Below are positions 1 through 8,390 of a DNA stretch of 14,074 nt, piece by piece; position 1 is the first letter of the stretch; the number at the start of each line of letters is the position of its first letter. Below the pieces are notes generated by a model, which was given only the letters and a program-made list of their open reading frames with translations, was not told where the DNA came from and ran no database searches. A program made the position numbers and the translations under genes. The stretch is from Jimgerdemannia flammicorona (lineage: Eukaryota; Mucoromycota; Endogonomycetes; Endogonales; Endogonaceae), in assembly GCA_003990745.1 (NCBI GenBank), contig RBNI01004427.1:1-14074 (forward strand). The letters are read 5' to 3'.

Positions 1-2
1 TA

Positions 3-235
3 ATGACATGTGAGGTTCCATCAGCTGTGGCAACTGCTTGGGTTTGTTGTACTGGAGAGGTGAAGACCTTGAGTCTGTTGGCTGTTTCTTCATTGATAAA
101 GTTGCCTGAGGCACCACTGTCTATCATAATCTTGACAGGTGCTCGATTGACAAAAGCTTTAAGTGTAAGCAGTTTGTCTGATCCAATGGTGGTGATTTCG
201 GTTGTAGGAGCTTTCCTTCTGTTGGTTCTTCTTTG
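3..235 (-). other. Retropepsin (aspartic protease), N-terminal part
   Basis: The frame reads LLTLKAFVNRAPVKIMIDSG and continues ASGNFI, with the catalytic DSGA at 110-121, then NEETANRL and a VATADG segment. This is the N-terminal half of a Ty3/gypsy pepsin-like protease, which would cleave the Gag-Pol polyprotein. The second conserved motif lies beyond the left edge. About 90 residues separate its catalytic Asp from the last dUTPase motif. Stops at 308-310 and 374-376 lie in that linker. Confidence 0.82.
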
Positions 236-391
236 AGCCAGTTTGTTGATACAAGAGAAGCAATCATCAATCATTCGGGAGGAGTACATTCCAATGCCAT
301 GGGAGCATCAGCCACTTGGTACATATCCATCTTTGATTTTCTTGTAGAATTGTTCTTCTTTGTTCATAGTAGGTTAGATTGGGGCCTTATT

Positions 392-800
392 TGATGAACT
401 AAATCCTTTGGATCCTCGGATGGTGGGCAGTAGTTCAGGGACTTCCTTGACTGTCAGGTTTGACTTGATTTTTTCAAATAGGATCTGGGCGATATAGAAT
501 CCAATGGGAATCTTGAAGGGTGTCCAACTGTGGTTTCAGATGAGGACAATAATTTTGCCTGTGTAATCTTCATCAATGACTCCTCCTTCTACTGAGAGTC
601 CTTTCAATGCTAGGCTGCTGCGACAGTATATTCTTCCAATATGTCCTTCAGGAATTTGCATACTAATTCCTGTGTAGACTTGCTTAACTTCTCGGTTAGA
701 GACTGTAGCTTCTTCGGCTGCATACAGGTCATATCCAGCTGCTTTTTGACTTCCTTTGGTTGGGGCCTTAGCAGTTTGTCTTAACTTGACAAAGTCTAGT
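392..800 (-). other. dUTPase domain inside the polyprotein
   Basis: All five motifs of the trimeric dUTPase family can be read in order: motif 1 AAGYDLYAAE (713-742), motif 2 GRIYCRSSLA (608-637), motif 3 GGVIDEDYTGKI (551-586, with the catalytic Asp and the uracil-contacting Tyr), motif 4 GFYIAQIL (479-502) and motif 5 TIRGSKGFSSS (392-424). Motif 5 is diverged from the usual RGxxGFGSTG. About 130 residues is the normal length. The enzyme hydrolyses dUTP to dUMP and PPi and so limits uracil entry into new cDNA. It sits in the same frame as the zinc knuckle upstream and the protease downstream, so it is part of the polyprotein and not a separate gene. A TGA at 536-538 interrupts it between motifs 3 and 4. 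Confidence 0.88.
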
Positions 801-877
801 GTTCTGGTGGTCAGATTGTTGAGGTGGTGCAGAGTGGTAACAGTTGCTCATGTTGCTGTTTGGGGTTTTTGGTTAGG

Positions 878-919
878 GCAGGCACTGGCCATGTGTCCTG
901 TCTTTCGGCAATAGAAGCA
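878..919 (-). other. CCHC zinc knuckle (nucleocapsid)
   Basis: The minus-strand frame reads CFYCRKTGHMASAC, an exact C-X2-C-X4-H-X4-C retroviral-type zinc knuckle with the usual glycine before the histidine. It is preceded by a charged helix (KKLTEGERNELRRSGA), a common lead-in in fungal Gag proteins. It would bind the element RNA during packaging. An in-frame TAG lies upstream at 980-982 and a TGA downstream at 848-850, between the knuckle and the dUTPase. Confidence 0.9.
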
Positions 920-1126
920 TGCTCCGCTTCTTCTAAGTTCATTCCTTTCACCTTCAGTAAGTTTCTTGAAGGTACTCGGCTAGGTGGGTTCATGATTTCT
1001 GGGTGTCCATGAAGTGGATGTTGAGGGAGCTCGGGATGCTTCATGCTTGGGTTCTTCTTTCTTGGTCCAAGTCTTTTCCTTATTGTTGAATTGTCTTTGG
1101 GGCAGAATGGGTCCAGCTGTTAGGAT

Positions 1127-1759
1127 CCGCTTAACCATAGTTTTGATTCTTGCCAGGTACCATTGTTGGTGGTCACAACCAACTGGGTATCCTTGTTCTC
1201 AGATTTTTCTAGTAAGCCATTCAGGCAGAGCATCGAATAAATGATCTGCTCTGGTACCATTTTATACTTCATCATTGGCAATATATCCTAGGCCAACAGT
1301 GTTCAGAAGTGACTCGAGTTTTGTACAGAAGGTTTCGAATTTCTCCTTGCCATATACATCGAATTTGAGGTTGCAGAGTTTTACTCGGGATTCAGCAATC
1401 ATGGTTTCACTGCAATATTGAGCAATCATGAGTTGTTTAAGTCCAGGGGCTGCAGGATGGGCTCCATATCCTGGGGCATTATTTGCTGCATTCTGAGTAA
1501 CTACTGCAGGTCGGGTGTCCTATGTAAGGGGCTTTTCAGAAAGGGTTTGCCACCATTCTTTGGCAGGTCCTTGGAAGAATGTAACAACTCGGCGGACATA
1601 GGCTGTAGTGGTAGCAAAGAGTTGTTCCAGAGTGTAGTCTTGATTGTTTATCAGAACACAGTCAGTGACTCATTCATTGGTCCATTGATTGGCTTTGAAG
1701 TTGGTATCAACTACACTAATGAAGCTTTGGACTTCTTGTGCAGTACCATTGAAGGTAGG
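1127..1759 (-). other. Capsid-like domain of Gag
   Basis: The frame begins FNGTAQEVQSFISVVD and continues through YVRRVVTFFQGPAKEWWQTL, FETFCTKLESLLNTVGLGY and DHLFDALPEWLTRKI. The aromatic-rich helix with the GPAKEWW pattern, followed by a second helical half, matches the retrotransposon Gag capsid family of Ty3/gypsy elements. Its role would be to form the particle shell. In-frame stops at 1199, 1262, 1520 and 1670 show that it is dead. The two halves are separated by a short Ala/Pro-rich linker near 1450-1510. Confidence 0.75.
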
Positions 1760-3052
1760 TAGGCTCAGATTTTTTGTAGGTCAGGTCTGTTCAGCTAAGG
1801 CAGTAATGGTTGCTGCCATTATGGCTATCTGAGCTGTGAGGTCTAGAATCTGTTGGTTTGCCATGTTGTTTACTGGAGGCAGTTGGACTGCTGGTAGTGG
1901 TGTTACTGGTACTACTTGAGGTACTGGTGTAGAGTGTGATAGGGTTCTTTGGGTCTGTGTAAGTTGCTGGAGTAATAGTTGTGGGTCTGGAGTAAGGGCT
2001 TGATAGATAGCTATCTGTTGCTGTATAGGTGTGTTCTGTCCTGATAGAGGTACGTCTTCTTCAGTGGTATATCTGGGATCGAATTCACTGAGATACTCCT
2101 CCTCCTCTTTGGTTTGGTCTCCGTATACTTGGGTTTACTCGGCGTCAAAATAGATGGAATCAGTTGTATATCTGATTTCAGATGGACTTAATTCAAAGTC
2201 AAGTTCTGGTTCGGTATTGGTTTCAGATTCAGGTAGGGCTATAGCAGGGCCTGCTTCAGGTTCAGGGTCAGATAGTTGATGAAGGGTTTCTCTTGCTTCT
2301 TCCTTAAGAATATAGCAGGTCTTGCTGTTCTGGAATTGGTAGTATAATGTGGTCCTGGTCCTGGTATGGTGAAAGTCAGTAGAGTTGAGCCACTTGGCTA
2401 CAGAGGCTTGGGCTTCGTGAGGAACTAAGGCTAGAAAGACTGCTGCTGGTTGTCCTAGGTCGCTCGGGTTTGTGGAGCTGACAAAACTCTTGTTGAGAAG
2501 AGTAAAGAAGGCTTCTATAAGACCTTCTTCATCTTGACTTGCTGGGTGTAGTGCAAGGAGTTCAGTGAATAGAGTTTCGCCTATTTGCTGGTTTAATCAG
2601 AGTACTTCTTTCTTTGAATGAAGTTTGTCCCACTTGTTGCAGGTGTGGAGGTCAAATTGTCCTTATACATCAGGTTCAATTCTCTCCAGATTGTCAGATG
2701 GTTCAGAATAAATTTCATTTCAGAGGTTGGGCTTTATACCAACTTGTAGGAATTCGCAGAAGGGTTTGTAGCAGGGTGAGGAAGCATCTTGAAGCAGAAT
2801 TGGATTGTAAACCACTACTATCAAGTTGTAAGAGGGTTGCTTTTTAGGGTAACTATTACATAGTTCTGGAAGAGTTTTCTGGAAGTTCTAGGTATTCTGG
2901 AAGACTGTTTTCTTATAGTCAAGATCAATTTTGTATAGAGTACGTCCTCTATGCTTATTGATTTCAAGATCAGGTTGATGTCTCAACCAAAGTCCTTTTT
3001 CAGACTAGTTCTGAATGTTCAGGATTTTCTGTATTTCAGGAAGTTTAAGAAA
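1760..3052 (-). other. N-terminal extension of Gag
   Basis: About 430 codons precede the capsid-like part in the same frame. The stretch at about 2400-2560 reads as a folded helical segment (ETLFTELLALHPASQDEE and on to LGQPAAVFLALVPHEAQA). An acidic, Glu/Pro/Ser-rich linker follows at about 2160-2290, then a Gln/Pro/Thr-rich linker at about 1870-2060. A Met at 1862-1864 (MANQQILDLTAQIA) could be an internal start for a conventional-sized Gag, since a short helix of this kind often opens fungal Gag proteins. I do not recognise the extension itself. That it is coding is supported by frame continuity with the capsid and by stops that are all transition-type. Confidence 0.6.
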
Positions 3053-3184
3053 CTAAGACCAGCTTAGTTGAATTGGCGTATCGCTGCAGACAATACCCAA
3101 TTAGGAAATTTCGTGATGGGGTTAGGAGTAGGATCTAACGGGGAGCAGATTTACTTAAGAGTAGTTTGTGGGTTATTAAATAGG

Positions 3185-3190
3185 TTTATT
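3185..3190 (-). promoter_or_regulatory. AATAAA polyadenylation signal in the putative LTR
   Basis: A minus-strand AATAAA lies downstream of the TATA box within the same non-coding block. This is a short motif, supported mainly by its position. Confidence 0.4.
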
Positions 3191-3304
3191 TGCTATTCAT
3201 GATATTACTATACTAGGAGTAGTTGTATAAAGAGATATTGTGAGAAGTGTTCAGGAATATTCTTGTGTGTTCGAGTCTGTGATTCTGAGGTCTGGGGGAG
3301 GGGG

Positions 3305-3312
3305 TATTTATA
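3305..3312 (-). promoter_or_regulatory. TATA box of the putative LTR promoter
   Basis: The minus strand reads TATAAATACCCCC. It lies about 250 bp upstream of the first readable Gag codons and 120 bp upstream of an AATAAA, as expected for an LTR promoter. Confidence 0.5.
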
Positions 3313-3365
3313 CTAGTGAGGGGCTATCTGGACTATGCTAAATGTGGATGTAGCACTAAGTGCCT

Positions 3366-3470
3366 TGCTGAGTCGGAATACAGTCACATAGTACAAGAGT
3401 GATCTGATATGTCAAGGGATCATCTGACTGCTGAGTTAGTTCACAGTCACGTCGTACAAGGCTAATCTAA
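3366..3470 (-). repeat. Imperfect 42-bp direct repeat in the putative U3
   Basis: Copies at 3366-3407 and 3429-3470 lie 63 bp apart and match at 31 of 42 positions. The best-conserved cores are tgctgagt, acagtcac and gtacaag. A partial third start (tgctaag) follows near 3483. Direct repeats upstream of the promoter are typical of LTR enhancer regions. Confidence 0.6.
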
Positions 3471-3501
3471 CTATACTATGACTGCTAAGCTATTTATAGG
3501 T

Positions 3502-4734
3502 TTAGGCACTGTCTGGATAGTCTTCGATGACATCACTATCGATGACATCATCTCTGATGAAGTAGTCATCTAGGAAGAGTGGTTCGTGGATTACTTCTCC
3601 TTGTTGGCTGAGGTAATAATACATTGGAACTTCATCTCCATCTCACAGGATAGCATCATCTATCTCATATGCTGGATAAGGTGTTGGGGGGCGAAGAAGT
3701 GGTGCATTGTCTTCATTTTCATCGGAATTACTGTCTGCATATCTTCTGTAGGTTATAGCACTATGAGTTGTGGGATTGTAGTATGTTGGTGGCTGTGGTT
3801 CATGTCACTCATACTCAGGTGGTAGAGTGGTTGGTTCAATCTCGAGGGTTGTCTGAAGGTACAGGTTGTGTTCTCCAGTCTCTTCATTATAGTTGAAGTA
3901 ATCAGAGGTGAATGCAGGTTGGTATTCGTGCCAGTGATCATTGTCCCAATAAGTCTTATATGTAGTTATGAACTGTTGTAAGTTCATCGGCAAGGTTGGT
4001 GGTGTGATCAGGGTTGGTAGAGATCCTTGGCTTGAGGTCATGTCAGCGTCGGAAGGATCATTGTCTTCTGCTTCATCTTCATCGAAGTTGATTATATCAT
4101 AGACATCCTTCATGGCATATCCAACTTGGGGCATTTGCAGGATGTGGTCGTTGGGGTGCAGGAAGGTTCTGTTGGTAGTCTGAACATATTCAAGATACTT
4201 GTGGTTGAGTTCTTGTATCATGTCATCAATTTGGCCATAGGACAGGGTAGTAACTATTTTGCTAGTAGTAACTCAGAGGCGGGGAATAAAGGTGCTGTAC
4301 TCATAGAAGAGTTCTTGGTGTTTGCAGGCAATGAGTTTCTGGTGTTGAGACATCTGGGTAATGTCTGTATCATGGTGGTGTTTGACCATGTCTTCCAAGA
4401 GGTGACCAATCTAGTAGTAGCTTGAGATTTGTCCAATCCGGTGGGCCTCGTTAAGCATGTTCAGGGCATTCCATTGGGCTTCCATGAAGTAGAGGGGTGC
4501 TAGGCTATGGATATTCATGAGGGGTAGAGGGGGTGTGGCTCAGTTGACAATGGTATTCCAAATGTCAGCGTGGATACAGTTGTAGATCTTGGTGGTCATA
4601 TTTGTATGTTTGGAAGTTGTAGTTGTTGTTTGTTTTGGTTCTCCATTTCGACACATCTCAGGGCTTGGTATATATGTATTTGTTTTTGATTGGTAAGATT
4701 CCATTTGTGTGGATCTTATGTTCTGTGACTTCAT
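3502..4734 (-). pseudogene. Unrecognised acidic ORF upstream of the LTR, decayed
   Basis: One minus-strand frame runs from a Met at 4734 to a TAA at 3502, 410 codons, with five in-frame stops (TGA 4540, TAG 4411, TGA 4273, TGA 3805, TGA 3643) and no frameshift. The N-terminus is polar and Thr/Gln-rich (KQTTTTTSKHT). The middle is His/Gln-rich with helical stretches (EDMVKHHHDTDITQMSQHQK). The C-terminal third is strongly acidic and Pro/Tyr-rich (INFDEDEAEDNDPSDADM; then repeated DDV/DSDV near the end). I see no signal peptide, membrane segment, zinc finger or enzyme motif. It stops at the border of the LTR-like block, so it may be a 3'-terminal ORF of another copy of the same retroelement. 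A host gene or another transposon is equally possible. The stops fit single C-to-T changes, as in the neighbouring gag. Confidence 0.6.
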
Positions 4735-4781
4735 ATTGACTCAGCTTTGTATACTGTGACTTCTGTTTAACTCAGCTTTGT
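4723..4781. repeat. Two-copy tandem repeat, 28-bp units with 31-bp period
   Basis: Units at 4723-4750 and 4754-4781 share ctgtgactt and actcagctttgt exactly and differ only in the middle. The first copy overlaps the putative start codon of the unrecognised minus-strand ORF. Confidence 0.75.
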
Positions 4782-4849
4782 GATCATGTAGGTGATTTTC
4801 AGATTTGTTCAGAGGTCACATGTGATTTCTGTGGCTTGGGGGTTGTGTG

Positions 4850-4980
4850 CTTATACACCCAGTCAGTAGATCCCCCACCAACTCCTCTCATCTCAACAAC
4901 TTCTCCTGTATCCCTAACTGTCACCCCTCCTCAAAAACAAAGAGCCAATGTCCAGCCAACCCCACCCACACTGTTATAAC
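4850..4980 (-). other. LINE 3' untranslated region
   Basis: This is the C-rich (plus strand) stretch between the ORF2 stop and the return to mixed composition near 4850. No poly-A tail or tandem tail repeat is clear. Confidence 0.45.
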
Positions 4981-5304
4981 CTACCCTATAGTGAGCCACC
5001 CATTGCCAATACCTCCTACAAGTCTAGATTCCAAATCCTCCCAGTGATCTCTCTCTCCATCTGGTCTCCTTTTGATACCTAGCCAGTCTCCTATAGCTAT
5101 CCAAAAGTCCCCCAGAACCTTACATTCTTCCAGCCAATGTTCTGACATCTGCACAAATCCCCCAGCTTGCCCTACATTATAACACTCCTCACAATCCAGT
5201 TGACCACCATCCACTAGTTGCCCAGTATGGAAATTTAACATAACATTCCTCCACAGCATATGCCACCATACTACCCAGAACTTAGGAGGAAACCACCTCT
5301 GCAC
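4981..5304 (-). other. C-terminal Cys/His zinc-finger region of LINE ORF2
   Basis: The frame reads FWVVWWHMLWRNVML, then DCEEC ... SEHWLEEC ... GDFW. This matches the zf-RVT pattern found after the RT in L1-like LINEs (Trp-rich helix, CxxC, then H-X4-C followed by W). It ends at a TAG at 4981-4983. It is in a different frame from the RT owing to a shift near 5500. Confidence 0.7.
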
Positions 5305-5933
5305 CTCAGCACTCTAAGACCAGATTCCTGCCCAGTCCCATTCCTCATCAATCCTTACTGCCTACCAACTACTAGGCCAAAGATCCTGGCCAAGTCCCTG
5401 CTGATACTCCACTCTATCACCAATATCATACTCAGCTAGTAAAACTCCCCCTAGAAGCAGACAGTCTCATTGCCACATAGCCAAGCCCCACACCACCTCT
5501 CTCTCATTACCTCACCAGTGTAGGTCTATCCAGTGCGCTCCATCCACCACTCCCCACCAGAAGCCCTTATACTGTAGCTGTCAGCTTCCATTCAGACCCA
5601 CCAAAGAGAGTAGATCTCCCAAGGCCCCTGGGGGGAGAATCTCATCTCCTATACTTTCTACATCAGTGGTACCCAACCCCTGCCCTGTAGCTCAACAGCC
5701 CTTTTCAACCACCAAGCCCACTGGCAGTATAGTCACTTCAGGAAATCAACAAGGCCTAGGCCTCCCCTAAGCACTAGCTCCACCAGGGTATCCCAACTGA
5801 TCTGGGTCCTTCTTCCTGCCCAAATCCAATCTCTAGTCAGTTTTGTCAGCCTCTTTACTATCCAGGCTGGAAAGTCTAAGTGATATGCTACATACTACAG
5901 CTTGGGGAACCAGTACACATTCAGAATTGCCAC

Positions 5934-7283
5934 CTACCCTACCAGGGAGATGTGATGATCCCCCCAACCTTTAAGAGCCTCCCCCCAAATAACCACCCTC
6001 CTCTCCCACCATATCCTTGGCAGGACTGATCTATATACTGAAAGGAAGATACTGAGATACTGCACCACCTCTCCTGTGGGGACAATTGTTCCAATGACAT
6101 CCCCTCCCACTAGCCAATTCCCCAACACCATTATCTTGCACTTATGCCAGTTGAGTTTCATCTCAGAGTATGCCTTATACCATTCCACTGTCTCCTGAAG
6201 AGCCTTTACATCCACCACTGATCCAAGTCCAACTACTATATCATCTGCAAAGGCCACCACCTTCCACTCTACACCATATACAGAGAGCCCAGCCACCTTC
6301 TGACAGATCCTATCCATCAAAGGTTCCAGGGAAAGGGCATAAAGGATAGAAGACAGTGGGTCTCCTTGAGGAACTCCTCTCTCCAAGGGAAATGCCAAAC
6401 TCCTGTGACCATTACACATCAGTGCTGCCCTACTCCCCTTCAACAAATTCAATATAGAAGCCCAAAACTGTGGTGGAACACTAATTCTGTCCAGCACCTT
6501 GCCCAGCCAAACCTGTCGAACATGGTTGTAGGCCTTCTCCTGGTCCAAAAAAACCAATCTACCATCCAGTCCACAAGCTCTGGCTCCTTCAATAATACCA
6601 TGCACCCAGGCAGTCTCATCTCTGATAAGTCTACTCCCTATAAAGCCCCGCTGCTCCTCACCCAGTACCTGTTGAGCAACCTTCTGTAGCCTTGCAAAAA
6701 TCACCTTAGTTACCAACTTCCAGTCCATATCCAGAAGCATGATTGGCCTTCAGTTCTTCTAATCCTCATGCCTGCCCTTGTCTTTGTACAATAGGGCCAC
6801 CAGCCCCAAGTCCTGCTCTCCAACCCACACGCCATTCAGAAGAACATGGTCACAGAGAGCAGCCATCTCTCCCAGCACTCTAGGGACCTTTGCTATCTTC
6901 TTCCAGAAGTCCCATGGTAACTCATCCTCCCCTGGTGCTGTCCCAAGCTTAGTTGCTGCCAGGACTTCTTGGATCTCCTCCTCTTGGACTGGTAAGATCA
7001 AGTCACCCAGTCTCTCTACCTGTGGCAGCTCCCACCCCTCCAGTGTGTCGCCAATTGCCTCTTCATTAGCACCCCCTTCTTCCTCACTCCACAGACCCCA
7101 CCATTTCTCCTTCAATACCCCCAGGATCTGTTGTGTGCCATGCACCAAATCCCCCTCAGCATCAAAGACCCCATCCCACCGATGCCTCACCCTCCTAGCT
7201 TTGAGGAGCCTAGATAAGTACCTAGTAGGCCACTCTCCCTCCTCAAGCCCCTGCCATCTTAGCCTGGCAGCCATCTCTTGCAT
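5934..7283 (-). other. Reverse transcriptase domain of the LINE
   Basis: RT blocks are readable in order in one frame. They are GTAPGEDELPWDFWKK (fingers), RPIMLLDMDWKLVTKV, EEQRGFIGSRLIRDETAW, motif A FLDQEKAYNHV (about 6518-6547), motif B RGVPQGDPLSSILYALS, motif C FADD at 6240-6251, motif D LNWHKCKIMVLGN and motif E VQYLSIFL. The catalytic Asp of motif A (LDQ) and both Asp of FADD survive. The later Asp of motif A reads Asn, and the Gly of motif E reads Ser; both fit G-to-A changes. Two stops near 6755 separate the fingers block from RPIMLL. Confidence 0.92.
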
Positions 7284-7734
7284 ATGAGTCTCCTCCTCTT
7301 CTCTTAATACCTGTTGCAGCTCTACTACCTCTAATTTTGCCTACTCTAACCTCCAATCCTCCACCTCATCAGAAGTAAGCAAATCAGCCCACTCCATCTG
7401 CAATCTCCTCAGCCTATTTGAAGCACACTGTACATGCTTCCTCCTCTGCCTCCCAGCCTCTCTACCTACTCCTCCCCAATAGACCCTCATAGCCTCTTTC
7501 AACCTCATCCAACAGACACCTACAGATAAACCTTCCTGCCTCCAGAGAGGAACCTTTGCCTGGATATCCTCCACCCATGAGTCCTACAACCCCTTCTCAG
7601 CCAGCAGAGAGGAGTTAAGGCACCAATATCCAGGTCCATCTCCACTCCCCCCAAACTGCCCCTGCCCTAACAGTCCCCAGTGATTAGACCACAGGCACCA
7701 TACCACCTCCAAAGTTCTCCAAACATCAGCACTC

Positions 7735-8359
7735 AACATTTGGCTGTCAGAATCCAGTCAATCCTTATCTCTAAGCCATTCACCCAGTGTGTGTAGACCC
7801 TGGTGTTGCCCCACCATGTTCTGCCCATATTCTCTAAGGAGCTAAGATTCTCTACCTCCTCCCATACATCTAGACCACCACTTCTCCCACCAGCATTCCT
7901 CTCTCTATCAGTTCTATCTAGTTGTGGATCTCGAACCATATTGAAATCACTACCCAGAATATTAACACCTTCTTCCAAGAAAGTACCCTCCTCCAGCAGC
8001 TCTTTAATCCATGCAATCTGCTCACCTCTAACCGCAGGGCAGTAGCAGGAGCCAACTCTCACTGATTCCCACCCTGGCTGATACCATTCTCCCCAGATCA
8101 AGTGGTCACCCCAGTTCCTGATTCCCTCCAAGTCTCCTCTACCCTTCTTCACCAGAATCACCACTTTGCCAAACCAAGCCATAGCCCCACCCCATTCCCT
8201 AGTCCACTCCATCTGGTCATCCTCATCCTTACACTATATATCCTACAGTAAAAAGATATCAGCCTTCAGTCCTTTGAGCCAAGTGAAAATGTTCTTACAC
8301 CACCCAGATCTCTATAATCCATTCACATTCAGAGAGAAAATGTTAGTTGTACTGTTCAT
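7735..8359 (-). other. AP-like endonuclease domain (EEP family)
   Basis: The reading gives SLNVNGL at the start, then KADIFLL-stop-DI where the family has LQE. It continues through ILGSDFNMV, the GDFN motif with one extra residue, and GLEIRIDWIL, which corresponds to the SRIDYIL motif. After the frame change, WSNHWGLL stands where the family has SDH, so the catalytic Asp appears as Asn. GPGYWCLNSSLL follows, a common post-endonuclease signature. The domain would make the first-strand nick at the target. It is inactive here because of the stops and these substitutions. Confidence 0.8.
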
Positions 8360-8390
8360 AGAAAATAATATTATGTAATGATCCCATCCT

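Larger units (their letters stand above)
3..3052 (-). pseudogene. Ty3/gypsy-like gag-dUTPase-protease polyprotein, 5' part, decayed
   Basis: One minus-strand frame reads coherently from about 3052 to the left edge. It encodes, in order, a roughly 430-residue N-terminal Gag extension, a capsid-like domain, a CCHC zinc knuckle, a dUTPase and the start of an aspartic protease. Reverse transcriptase, RNase H and integrase would lie beyond position 1. No start is certain because the frame already carries stops near its 5' end (3053, 3005). I count 17 in-frame stops (lowest bases 308, 374, 536, 848, 980, 1199, 1262, 1520, 1670, 1781, 2135, 2597, 2663, 2720, 2888, 3005, 3053) and no frameshift. Each stop can come from CGA, CAA, CAG or TGG by one transition. 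In life the product would assemble a virus-like particle and supply its enzymes. The family call rests on the domains; the clade within Ty3/gypsy cannot be set without the RT. Confidence 0.85.
3060..3500 (-). mobile_element. Probable LTR and leader of the gypsy-like element
   Basis: This non-coding stretch lies directly upstream of the Gag frame. On the minus strand it has TATAAATA at 3305-3312, and 120 bp downstream AATAAA at 3185-3190, the promoter-then-polyadenylation order of an LTR. Upstream of the TATA box lie two imperfect 42-bp direct repeats, which suit a U3 region. A second TATAAATA is at 3491-3498, at the far end. I could not fix the TG...CA ends or a convincing tRNA primer binding site, and only one copy of the LTR is in the window, so the limits are approximate. 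Confidence 0.55.
4981..8359 (-). pseudogene. LINE ORF2: endonuclease-reverse transcriptase, broken
   Basis: I start it at the Met at 8357-8359 (MNSTTNIFSLNVNGL), 31 bases after the ORF1 stop, because the endonuclease motif follows at once. The order is endonuclease (8359-7735), linker, RT (about 7100-5934), thumb and connection (about 5930-5500, with WDTLVELVLRGGLGLVDF), then the Cys/His tail (5304-5000). About 1,125 codons is normal for this family. There are at least two frame changes: near 7740 and at the ctctctctc run 5497-5505. The many in-frame stops (for example the four between 8318 and 8232, then 7338, and two near 6755) are mostly TAG or TGA replacing expected Gln, Arg or Trp. The protein would nick target DNA and prime reverse transcription of the LINE RNA from the nick. 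Confidence 0.85.

Noticed and set aside
3060..3110. tRNA primer binding site after the LTR (minus-strand TGGGTATTG or TGGTCTTAG)
   Set aside because: Neither can be matched to a tRNA 3' end by eye, and the LTR end is not fixed, so I do not list it.
3..4734. Stop-codon reassignment as the reason for the in-frame stops
   Set aside because: TAA, TAG and TGA are all used in the same frames, and each sits where a simple transition explains it. The LINE shows the same mixture together with frameshifts.
6778..7287. Plus-strand 169-residue Ser-rich ORF
   Set aside because: It is antisense to the LINE reverse transcriptase, which has recognisable motifs in the opposite strand.
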